From GCA-2861595 sp035536185 (GTDB lineage Bacteria; Actinomycetota; Acidimicrobiia; Acidimicrobiales; GCA-2861595), in assembly GCA_035536185.1 (NCBI GenBank), contig DATLOM010000031.1, positions 1 to 64,000 of the forward strand: a stretch of 64,000 bases of DNA, given 5' to 3'. Of the stretch, positions 56,985 to 64,000 are shown one piece after another. A model generated the notes under the pieces. It made no database searches and was not told the origin of the DNA. It worked only from the letters and a program-made list of their open reading frames with translations. A program made the translations under genes and the position numbers. Every line of letters begins with the position of its first letter. Within the stretch, counting starts at the first letter, position 1.

Positions 56985-58664
56985 ATGCTCACGTCCTTGC
57001 GACGGGGCCGCCTACTCACGGGTTTGGTGACCCTGGCCGTGGGGGGGAGCCTGTTCGCCGCCGTCCCGGCCCGGGCCTCCAACGACCCCCTCTTCAGCCA
57101 GCAGTGGGGGATGGCCCAGGTGCGGGTCCAGCAGGCGTGGTCGTTGAGCCGCGGCGCCGGCGTCGTCATCGCCGTCGTCGACAGCGGCGTCGACCTCGGC
57201 CATCCCGATCTGGCCTCCAAGCTGGTGCCCGGCTTCGACTTCGTCGCCAACGACAGCACCCCCCACGACGAGAGCGGCCACGGCACCCATGTAGCCGGCA
57301 TCGCCGCCGCCGCCACCGACAACGGCATCGGGATCGCCGGCGTGGCCCCGCACGCCCAGATCATGCCCGTGCGGGTCCTCGACGCTCGCGCCGTGGGCAC
57401 CGCCACCAACATCGCCAGGGGCGTCAACTTCGCCGTCGACCGTGGCGCGAGGATCGTCAACCTCAGTGTCGCCGGCCGCAACATCTCCACCACCGCCCTC
57501 GAGCCCCTCCGCACCGCTGTCGACCGGGCCCACGCACTAGGCGTGCTCGTGGTCGCCGCCGCCGGCAACGACGCCAGCGAGGAGCTTCCCAGCCCCATCT
57601 GCGACGAGCCGGCCTCGTTCCCCGGCGTGGTGTGCGTAGCCGCCACCGACCGGCGGGAGACCCGCTCGCCCTATTCCAACCTGCCCAACAAATCCGACCA
57701 GCTCGCCCTCTCTGCGCCCGGCGGGTCCGGTCTCCGCACCTGTGGGGAGAACATCCTCTCCACCGTTCCGCGGGCGACCAGCGTCAACGCCACCGTCTGT
57801 GGCTACGGCTCCGATTACGACGACCAGGTCGGCACCTCGCAGTCAGCAGCCTTCGTCTCGGGGGTTGCCGCGCTTCTGATGGCCAGGGGCGCCAATCGGG
57901 CTGAGGTCGTCCGGATCCTGGCCACGACGTCCCGCCAGCCGGTCACCGGCGAACGCGGCGTCTTCACCCCGGCCTTCGGCTACGGGATCGTGGACGCCCC
58001 GGCCGCCCTGGGGCTGGTGAGCAACCCCGCCCGGACGGGGGAGGGTTACTGGCTCGCCGCCTCAGACGGGGGCATCTTCGCCTTCGGCCGAGCCAAGTTC
58101 CACGGCTCGACCGGCGCCACCCGGCTCAATCAACCCATCGTGGCCATGGCCGCGGCGCCCGACGGCAACGGGTACTGGCTCGTCGCCTCAGACGGCGGCA
58201 TCTTCGCCTTCGGCTCGGCCCGATTCTTCGGCTCCACCGGCGCCACCCGGCTCAACCAACCGATCGTCGGCATGGCGCCGGCGCCCGACGGCAACGGCTA
58301 CTGGCTGGTCGCCTCCGACGGAGGCATCTTCGCCTTTGGCTCCTCCCGCTTCTTCGGGTCGACCGGCGCCACCCGCCTCAACCAGCCCATAGTCGGCATG
58401 GCCGCCAGCCCCGACGGCAGCGGCTACACCCTCGTCGCCTCCGACGGCGGCATCTTCGCCTTCGGCTCGGCCCGCTTCTTCGGATCGACCGGCGCCACCC
58501 GCCTCAATCAACCAATAGTCGACATGGCGACCACGCCGGACGGCAACGGCTACTGGCTGGTCGCCTCCGACGGCGGCATCTTCGCCTTCGGCTCGGCCCG
58601 CTTCTACGGCTCCACCGGCGCCATCCGCCTCAACCGCCCCATCGTCGGCCTCGCGTACAGCTAG
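56985..58664 (+). CDS. Secreted subtilisin-like protease with five-unit beta-repeat tail
   Basis: A 559-residue S8 serine protease from ATG 56985. Signal peptide 1-28 (LLTGLVTLAVGGSLFAAVPA). Catalytic domain: Asp in VVIAVVDSGVDLGHPDL (about 65), His in SGHGTHVAGIAAAATDNGIG (about 98), oxyanion Asn in VVAAAGNDASEELPS, Ser in GTSQSAAFVSGVAALL (about 286). No long propeptide is visible. Residues 350-559 are five near-identical 42-residue units (GYWLVASDGGIFAFGSARFF, GSTGATRLNQPIVGMA), probably a beta-propeller-like or wall-binding array typical of actinobacterial surface proteins. The gene stands alone between aspS and rarA. Confidence 0.9.
   Translation: MLTSLRRGRLLTGLVTLAVGGSLFAAVPARASNDPLFSQQWGMAQVRVQQAWSLSRGAGVVIAVVDSGVDLGHPDLASKLVPGFDFVANDSTPHDESGHGTHVAGIAAAATDNGIGIAGVAPHAQIMPVRVLDARAVGTATNIARGVNFAVDRGARIVNLSVAGRNISTTALEPLRTAVDRAHALGVLVVAAAGNDASEELPSPICDEPASFPGVVCVAATDRRETRSPYSNLPNKSDQLALSAPGGSGLRTCGENILSTVPRATSVNATVCGYGSDYDDQVGTSQSAAFVSGVAALLMARGANRAEVVRILATTSRQPVTGERGVFTPAFGYGIVDAPAALGLVSNPARTGEGYWLAASDGGIFAFGRAKFHGSTGATRLNQPIVAMAAAPDGNGYWLVASDGGIFAFGSARFFGSTGATRLNQPIVGMAPAPDGNGYWLVASDGGIFAFGSSRFFGSTGATRLNQPIVGMAASPDGSGYTLVASDGGIFAFGSARFFGSTGATRLNQPIVDMATTPDGNGYWLVASDGGIFAFGSARFYGSTGAIRLNRPIVGLAYS
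58043..58664 (+). repeat. Five tandem 126-bp units in subtilase gene
   Basis: Units of 42 codons; units 2-4 are almost identical in protein and very similar in DNA, unit 1 and unit 5 diverge (AKFHGSTG, AIRLNRPIVGLAYS). The similarity favours recombination and makes short-read assembly risky here. Confidence 0.9.
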
Positions 58665-58796
58665 GCTCTCGGGTCGCAAGCAAAGCTTGCTCCCCGAACA
58701 ATAAGGTGCTCCGGGCGACCGGCAAGCCGGCACACGGCCGCCGCCACTGCGAAGACCCGTGGAACCGGACGGGCATCGCCCGGTAGCGTCGCCGCG

Positions 58797-60119
58797 GTGC
58801 CGGCGCCCGACGATCTGTTCTCGGTGGCGCTCGAGGAGCGTCTCGCCAGCCGGGCGCCGCTGGCCGCCCGCATGCGCCCCCGCACGCTCGACGAGGTGGC
58901 CGGCCAGGAGCACCTCCTCGCTCCGGGCAGGCCGCTCCGCGCCCTCATCGAGGGCGACCGCATCTCGTCCCTCATCCTCTGGGGACCGCCGGGGACGGGC
59001 AAGACCACCCTTGCCCGCCTCATCGCGGCCGACACCAGCAGCGCCTTCGTCCCCCTCTCCGCCGTCACCGCCGGCGTAAAGGACGTCCGGGAGGTCATCG
59101 AAGGGGCCCGCCGGCGCCTGGCCGAACACTCCCAGTCCACCATCCTCTTCCTCGACGAGGTCCACCGCTTCAACAAGTCCCAGCAGGACGCCCTCCTGCC
59201 GGCGGTGGAGGAGGGTGTTCTCATCCTCATCGGCGCCACCACCGAGAACCCCTTCTTCGAGGTGAATGCCCCTCTACTCAGCCGCTCCACGCTGTTCCGC
59301 CTCGAGCCCCTCGACGCCGCCGCCCTCAGAACCGTCGTCCAGCGGGCCCTCGAGCACGAGAAGGCGCAGGCCACCGACGAGGCCATCGACCTCCTGGTCG
59401 ACCTGGTCGACGGCGACGCCCGGGCCGCCCTCACCTCCCTCGAGGTGGCCATCGCCCTGGCCGGCGACGGTGTCACCATCGACGTCGCCCACGTCGAGGC
59501 GGCCCGCAGCACCCGCGCCCTCCGCTACGAGCGGGACGACCACTACGACGTCATCAGCGCCTTCATCAAGTCCATCCGGGGATCCGACCCCGACGCCGGA
59601 CTCTACTGGCTCGCCCGCATGCTGGCCGCCGGCGAGGATGCCCGCTTCATCGCCCGCCGCCTCGTCATCCTGGCCAGCGAGGACATCGGCCTGGCCGACT
59701 CCTTCGCCCTCGTCGTCGCCGACGCCGCCGCCCAAGCCGTCGAGTTCGTCGGCCTGCCCGAGGCCCAGCTCAACCTGGCCCACGCCGTCACCTACCTGGC
59801 CACCGCCCCGAAGTCGAACCGCGTGACAACCGCTCTCGGTCAGGCCAAGGCCGATGTCGAGGCCCGTCCCGCCGGCCCCGTCCCTCCCCACCTGCGGGAC
59901 GGCCACTACCGCGGCGCCGCCGTCCTCGGCCACGGCGCCGGCTACAGCTATCCTCACGACGCGCCATCGGGATGGGTCGCCCAGGAGTACCGCCCGGCTG
60001 AGGTGGCGGGACGGACTTACTACCAGCCGTCGATCCACGGCCAGGAGCGGGAGATCGGGGAGAGGTTGCGAGCTATGAGAGCCATGCGAGCCACGCCAGC
60101 CGAGGACGAGCCAAGATGA
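58797..60119 (+). CDS. rarA: Replication-associated recombination protein A
   Basis: RarA (MgsA) is an AAA+ clamp-loader-like ATPase acting at stalled forks. 440 residues, GTG start. RMRPRTLDEVAGQEHLLAPG is the family opening; Walker A ILWGPPGTGKTTLARLIAAD; Walker B ILFLDEVHRFNKSQQDALLP; sensor I LIGATTENPFFEVNAPLLSR; C-terminal tetramerisation part with DHYDVISAFIKSIRGSDPDA and FIARRLVILASEDIGLADSF, ending YYQPSIHGQEREIGERLR. Overlaps the next gene by four bases (ATGA). Confidence 0.95.
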   Translation: MPAPDDLFSVALEERLASRAPLAARMRPRTLDEVAGQEHLLAPGRPLRALIEGDRISSLILWGPPGTGKTTLARLIAADTSSAFVPLSAVTAGVKDVREVIEGARRRLAEHSQSTILFLDEVHRFNKSQQDALLPAVEEGVLILIGATTENPFFEVNAPLLSRSTLFRLEPLDAAALRTVVQRALEHEKAQATDEAIDLLVDLVDGDARAALTSLEVAIALAGDGVTIDVAHVEAARSTRALRYERDDHYDVISAFIKSIRGSDPDAGLYWLARMLAAGEDARFIARRLVILASEDIGLADSFALVVADAAAQAVEFVGLPEAQLNLAHAVTYLATAPKSNRVTTALGQAKADVEARPAGPVPPHLRDGHYRGAAVLGHGAGYSYPHDAPSGWVAQEYRPAEVAGRTYYQPSIHGQEREIGERLRAMRAMRATPAEDEPR

Positions 60120-60493
60120 ACGCGGGCGAAGTCGCCGCCGTCGTAACCGCGATCGCCGTCGCCGTCATCATCGCCGTCGGCGTGCTCGTCGCCGTCTCCT
60201 CCCTCACCCGCACCCTGCGGGTCGTGCGCACGACGGTCGAGGACCTCAACCGCCAGGCCCAGCCGATCCTCGCCGACATGCGCACCGCCGTCGCGACGGC
60301 CAACACCGAGCTGGCCCGGGTCGACGAGATCATCGACCGGGCCGAGAGCATCGGCGGCACCGTCGACTCGGCCTCCCGCCTCGCCTACCTCGCCTTCTCC
60401 AACCCGATCATCAAGGCCGTCGCCCTCGGCAGCGGCACCAGCAGGGCCGTCCGCCGCCTCCGTGGTGGCCGCCGTCACCGCGACGAGGGCTGA
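60116..60493 (+). CDS. DUF948-like membrane-anchored protein
   Basis: A 125-residue protein: one N-terminal TM helix (AAVVTAIAVAVIIAVGVLVA), then a long amphipathic helix (SLTRTLRVVRTTVEDLNRQA, RTAVATANTELARVDEIIDR) and a basic end. It is the small methyl-accepting-like DUF948 protein commonly found between rarA and alaS in actinobacteria. Overlap with rarA implies co-translation. Function unknown. Confidence 0.75.
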   Translation: MNAGEVAAVVTAIAVAVIIAVGVLVAVSSLTRTLRVVRTTVEDLNRQAQPILADMRTAVATANTELARVDEIIDRAESIGGTVDSASRLAYLAFSNPIIKAVALGSGTSRAVRRLRGGRRHRDEG

Positions 60494-60519
60494 GCGGGCA
60501 CTCGGGCCGCACCACCCTC

Positions 60520-60771
60520 ATGTTCAAGCGACTCCTCTGGCTCTCGATAGGCATCGGCTTCGGCTTCGGCGTCTCCTTCTGGCTCATCCGCATGGTCAAG
60601 GAAAAGGTCGCCCGCTACGCCCCCGACCAGGTCTCGGCCGACCTGGCCGGCGCTGTCAAAGATCTCGGCGCCACCGTCAAGGCGGCCCTGGCCGACGGCG
60701 CCGCGGCCATGCGTGAGCGGGAGGCCGAGCTGCGGGACAGCCTGACCGAAAGGCCCAGGACGGCCCGGTAG
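60520..60771 (+). CDS. Small single-pass membrane protein
   Basis: An 83-residue protein: TM helix FKRLLWLSIGIGFGFGVSFW at the N-terminus, then basic SWLIRMVKEKVARYAPDQVS, an amphipathic helix and a charged tail (AAMREREAELRDSLTERPRT). It corresponds to the small protein that regularly precedes alaS in actinobacteria. No catalytic motif. It starts 26 bases after the DUF948 gene. Confidence 0.7.
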   Translation: MFKRLLWLSIGIGFGFGVSFWLIRMVKEKVARYAPDQVSADLAGAVKDLGATVKAALADGAAAMREREAELRDSLTERPRTAR

Positions 60772-60785
60772 GCTCAGGCGTCGTC

Positions 60786-63695
60786 ATGGATGCCGAGACG
60801 CTCCGGAGAGCTTTCACCGAGTTCTTCGTCGAGCGTGACCACGCCGCCGTGGCCTCCGCCGGGCTCATTCCCCATCACCCGACGGCGCCGCTGCTCACCA
60901 ACGCCGGCATGAACCAGTTCATCCCCTACTTCGTGGGGGAGGAGCCGCCGCCGTGGCCCCGCGCCACCACGGTCCAGAAGTGCTTCCGCACCCAGGACAT
61001 CGACATCGTCGGCACCACCACCCGCCACCTCACCTTCTTCGAGATGCTGGGCAACTTCAGCTTCGGCGACTACTTCAAGCCCGAGGCCATCGCCTTCGCC
61101 TGGGAGCTGGTCACCAAGATCCTCGGCCTCGACCCCGACCGCCTCTGGGCCACCGTCCATCTGACCGACGACGAGGCCGAGCGCATCTGGGTCGACGACG
61201 TGGGCCTGCCCGCCAACAGGGTCCAGCGCCTCGACGAGGACAACTGGTGGGCCCCCGGCAAGAAGACCGACCCCGGGCCCTGCGGACCCTGCTCGGAGAT
61301 CTACTTCGACAAGGGCGAGGAGCACGGTGCCACCGGCGGCCCCGCCGGCGGCGGCTCCGAGCGGTACGTGGAGATCTGGAACCTGGTCTTCATGCAGTAC
61401 AACCGCCAGGCCGACGGCTCGCTCGTCGACCTGCCCCGCAAGAACATCGACACGGGCGCCGGCTTCGAGCGCATCCTCCCCATCCTCCAAGGCACGAGCT
61501 CGGTGTTCGACACCGACGTGCTGCGCCCGATGGTCGCCGCCGCCGAGGCCGCCACCGGCCGCACCTACGGCGCCGGCCAGGAATCAGTGGACGTCAGCCT
61601 GCGCATCCTGGCCGACCACGCCCGGGCCATGACCTTTCTGGTCAACGACGGCGTGCTGCCCTCCAACGAAGCCCGCGGCTACGTGCTGCGCCGCATCATC
61701 CGCCGAGCCGTCCGCCACGCCTTCCAGCTCGGCGTGCACACCACGGTGACGCCCGGCCTGGTCGAGGCCACCGTGGCCACCATGAGCAGCGCCTACCCCG
61801 ATCTCACCCGCAACGCCGACTTCGTCACCGGGGTGGTGGTCCGGGAAGAGGAGCGCTTCCGCCGCACCCTCGAGGCGGGGATGGGCCTCCTCGGGACCGA
61901 GTTGGGCTCCCAGGTAGTCGCCGACGCCGCTACCGCGGCCGATATCGGCAAGGTTCCCGCGGCCACTGCCAAGGTTGTCAGCGGCGAGGTCGCCTTCAAG
62001 CTGCACGACACCTTCGGCTTCCCGATCGAGCTCACCAGCGAGATCGCCGCCGAGCGCGGCTTCGAGGTCGATATCGCCGGTTTCGAGACGGCCATGGCCG
62101 CCCAGCGCCAGCGAGCCCGCCAGGCCACCGCCGGCCGCACCGAGGGCGCGGCCAACGCCGACGCTTACCGGGAGCTCCTCGAGCAGTTCGGCACCACCGA
62201 TTTCACCGGCTACGCCGAGTACGAGTCCAAGGCCCGGGTCCTCGCCGTACTGCCAGGTGCCGCCGCCTCGGGCACGACGCTCAGCACCGACGCCAGCGCG
62301 AAGCCCACGCCCGACGCCGGCTCGAATCCCGCCACCGACGCCGCCTCGACACCCGCCGCCACCACGGCTGTGGCGGGCACCGCTACGAGGACCCGCTCTG
62401 CCGGCGCGCCCGCCCCCGCGCCCGCCGCCGCGACCTCGGCCTCCCAGACCCCCACCACCGCCACCGTCGAGATCTTCCTCGACCGCACTCCCTTCTATGC
62501 CGAGGGTGGCGGCCAGGTCGGCGACACCGGCTTCATCGTGACTGACACTGGCCGGGCCGAGGTGCTCGACACCACCGCCCCCGTCCCCGGCCTTCACCGC
62601 CACACCGCCCGAATCGTGGAGGGCACCATCACCGTCGGCCAGGAAGCCCTGGCCACCATCGACGGCGAGCGTCGGGACGCCATCCGCCGCAACCACACGG
62701 GCACGCACCTGCTCCACTGGGCCCTCCGGGAGGTCGTCGGCACCCACGTCAAGCAGCAGGGCTCCCTCGTCGCACCCGACTACCTCCGGTTCGACTTCAG
62801 CAACGACGGGCCCGTCCCGCCCGAGCAGCTGGAAAAGGTGGAGGAACTGGTCAACGAGCGTATCCTGGCCAACGAGCCGGTGCGGGCCTACGAGACGTCC
62901 AAGGCCCATGCCGAGGAGCTTGGCGCCATCGCCTTCTTCGGCGACAAGTACGGCGACTTCGTGCGAGTAGTGGAATCCGGCAGCCGCAGCCTCGAGCTGT
63001 GCGGGGGCACCCACGTCCACGCCCTGGGCATGATCGGACCGGTCAAGATCACCTCGGAGGCGTCGATCGGCGCCAGCATGCGGCGCGTCTTCGCCCTCAC
63101 CGGCACCGCCACCCTCGCCAGGGTCCGCGAGGAGGAGCAGGTCCTGGAACGGGCGGCCCAGCTCCTGCGGGCCGAGCCGATGGACGTCCCCGGCGCCGTA
63201 GCGCGCCTCCTCGAGCGCCAGCGGGCCACCGAGGCCGAGCTCAAGTCCCTCCGCTCCAAAGCCGCCGGCGACGAAGCCCGCACCCTCGCCGCCACCGCCA
63301 CGCCGGCCACGGCTTTCGCCAAGGCACCCGCTGCCGGCGACGGAGACGCCACCTCGAGCGCAGAGGCCAGCGCCGGCCCCCTCTGTGTCGTCGCCCGCCG
63401 CGACGGCCTCCCCCAGGACCAGATGCGGGACCTGGCCATCGCCGTCCGCCGGGAGCCACACGTCCGGGGAGTCGTGCTCATCGGGACCCCCGACGGCCGG
63501 CGCGTCGCCCTCGTCGCCGCCGTCGAGCCCGGCTCCGGCCTCGACGCCGCCGCCCTCGTCTCCGCCCCCGCCCGCCTCCTAGGCGGTGGCGGTGGCGGCA
63601 GGGGAGACGTGGCCGTAGCCGGCGGCAAGGACCCCTCCAAGATCGACGAGGCCCTGGTCGCGGTACGGGCCAGCCTCGGATTGGACGACGCTTGA
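60786..63695 (+). CDS. alaS: Alanyl-tRNA synthetase with low-complexity insertions
   Basis: Charges tRNA-Ala and edits Ser/Gly errors. 969 residues against about 880 for the family. Aminoacylation core: FVERDHAAVASAGLIPHHPT, KCFRTQDIDIVGTTTRHLTF and FFEMLGNFSFGDYFKPEAIA, RRIIRRAVRHAFQLGVHTTV. Editing domain: RTPFYAEGGGQVGDTGFIVT, RRNHTGTHLLHWALREVVGT (HxxxH) and SRSLELCGGTHVHALGMIGP. Between residues about 489 and 560, just before the editing domain, lies an Ala/Thr/Pro/Ser-rich insertion (SGTTLSTDASAKPTPDAGSN; PAPAPAAATSASQTPTTATV) absent from usual AlaRS. A second, shorter one is at 833-865. ruvX overlaps its stop. Confidence 0.93.
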   Translation: MDAETLRRAFTEFFVERDHAAVASAGLIPHHPTAPLLTNAGMNQFIPYFVGEEPPPWPRATTVQKCFRTQDIDIVGTTTRHLTFFEMLGNFSFGDYFKPEAIAFAWELVTKILGLDPDRLWATVHLTDDEAERIWVDDVGLPANRVQRLDEDNWWAPGKKTDPGPCGPCSEIYFDKGEEHGATGGPAGGGSERYVEIWNLVFMQYNRQADGSLVDLPRKNIDTGAGFERILPILQGTSSVFDTDVLRPMVAAAEAATGRTYGAGQESVDVSLRILADHARAMTFLVNDGVLPSNEARGYVLRRIIRRAVRHAFQLGVHTTVTPGLVEATVATMSSAYPDLTRNADFVTGVVVREEERFRRTLEAGMGLLGTELGSQVVADAATAADIGKVPAATAKVVSGEVAFKLHDTFGFPIELTSEIAAERGFEVDIAGFETAMAAQRQRARQATAGRTEGAANADAYRELLEQFGTTDFTGYAEYESKARVLAVLPGAAASGTTLSTDASAKPTPDAGSNPATDAASTPAATTAVAGTATRTRSAGAPAPAPAAATSASQTPTTATVEIFLDRTPFYAEGGGQVGDTGFIVTDTGRAEVLDTTAPVPGLHRHTARIVEGTITVGQEALATIDGERRDAIRRNHTGTHLLHWALREVVGTHVKQQGSLVAPDYLRFDFSNDGPVPPEQLEKVEELVNERILANEPVRAYETSKAHAEELGAIAFFGDKYGDFVRVVESGSRSLELCGGTHVHALGMIGPVKITSEASIGASMRRVFALTGTATLARVREEEQVLERAAQLLRAEPMDVPGAVARLLERQRATEAELKSLRSKAAGDEARTLAATATPATAFAKAPAAGDGDATSSAEASAGPLCVVARRDGLPQDQMRDLAIAVRREPHVRGVVLIGTPDGRRVALVAAVEPGSGLDAAALVSAPARLLGGGGGGRGDVAVAGGKDPSKIDEALVAVRASLGLDDA

Positions 63696-64000
63696 GGGCA
63701 GTCGGCATTGACCTGGGCGCGCGCCGCATCGGCATCGCCGTCAGCGACCCCGCCGGCACCGTCGCCACGGCGCGGGAGGTGCTCCAGCGGAGCGGCGATC
63801 CCACCCAGGACCACCGCCGCCTCGCCGCGATTGTCGACGAGGTGGAGGCCGAAATAGTCGTAGTCGGCCTGCCACTGTCGCTCAACGGCGAGATGGGCCC
63901 AGCGGCAAAGGCCGTGGCCACCGAGGTCGAGGCCCTCGCCGCCGCCGTCGGCGTCCCCGTCGTGACCCAGGACGAGCGCCTCAGCACCGTCAGCGCCGAC
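63692..64000 (+). CDS. ruvX: Putative pre-16S rRNA nuclease / Holliday-junction resolvase-like RuvX (5' part)
   Basis: The first 103 codons of YqgF/RuvX, an RNase H-fold nuclease implicated in 16S rRNA 5'-end maturation. TTG 63692 overlaps the alaS TGA (TTGA). Motifs: RAVGIDLGARRIGIAVSDPA with the first catalytic Asp, EAEIVVVGLPLSLNGEMGPA and VVTQDERLSTVSAD. The gene continues beyond the right edge of the window. alaS-ruvX adjacency is standard. Confidence 0.93.
   Translation, partial: MRAVGIDLGARRIGIAVSDPAGTVATAREVLQRSGDPTQDHRRLAAIVDEVEAEIVVVGLPLSLNGEMGPAAKAVATEVEALAAAVGVPVVTQDERLSTVSAD

Noticed and set aside
58043..58664. Regular repeats considered as a CRISPR-like array
   Set aside because: 126-bp period, in frame, encoding a clean 42-residue protein repeat; no spacers.
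61584..63461. 625-codon open frame opposite alaS
   Set aside because: Antisense shadow of AlaRS with Gly/Asp/Val bias and no motif.

Overview
The window is 64 kb of high-GC DNA from an actinobacterium. Gene content points to Actinomycetota: a phosphatidylinositol-mannoside (PIM) cluster (pgsA, patA-like, pimA), pdxST, frequent GTG/TTG starts with 4-bp stop/start overlaps, and cell-wall-sorted proteins with LPxTG-like tails. The phosphoribulokinase at the left edge and the GYWLVASDGGIFAFG surface repeats would suit an Acidimicrobiia-like lineage, but that placement is inference. No tRNA, rRNA or CRISPR array was seen.

Bases 1-18000 are accessory. They hold the end of a phosphoribulokinase gene, a GT1 glycosyltransferase and a metallo-beta-lactamase-fold protein lying between two copies of a 24-bp repeat, a soluble transhydrogenase with a cyclic-nucleotide-binding neighbour, a Tat-exported amidohydrolase, an ArsR/AHSA1 pair with a clear operator, SnoaL-like and SRPBCC proteins, a LysR regulator and a hydrolase. 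Bases 15700-17900 plus the HATPase-PAS gene at 11600-12900 look like a stress or partner-switch signalling set (GAF-ANTAR, PP2C phosphatase, RsbW-like kinase). Between 3.9 and 13.1 kb lie several gene relics: a truncated luciferase-like oxidoreductase, a frameshifted LuxR regulator, a collapsed two-component system and a broken tyrosine recombinase.

Bases 18000-31900 carry two paralogous DUF3494 (ice-binding-like) surface proteins around release factor 3, CorA, a membrane-anchored GGDEF-EAL protein with a C-terminal receiver domain, several very small proteins, an AbrB antitoxin relic, a voltage-sensor-like membrane protein and an EF-G paralogue. Bases 31900-39400 hold the PIM cluster, which is interrupted by a cupin and a DUF1059 gene with an in-frame UGA, then an HtpX-like protein with a broken zinc motif and pdxS-pdxT-yebC.

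From 40.8 kb to the end the genes are mostly housekeeping and on the plus strand: ruvCAB, queA-tgt-yajC-secDF, apt-relA, hisS-aspS, rarA, two small membrane proteins, alaS and the start of ruvX. Secreted proteins are interspersed: a PDPIV-repeat sorted protein, a CAP-domain protein, a matrixin-like protease and a subtilase with a five-unit beta-repeat tail.

The strongest undescribed signal is a roughly 165-bp element with long terminal inverted repeats, present twice (23818-23982 and 53428-53594). In both cases it supplies the TAG stop of the neighbouring gene from its CTAG end. Other points to check are the UGA at a family-conserved Cys in DUF1059, a HEXXR (not HEXXH) HtpX homologue, a leaderless promoter with an embedded palindrome before the second DUF3494 gene, and long Ala/Pro/Thr-rich insertions in AlaRS and SecD.
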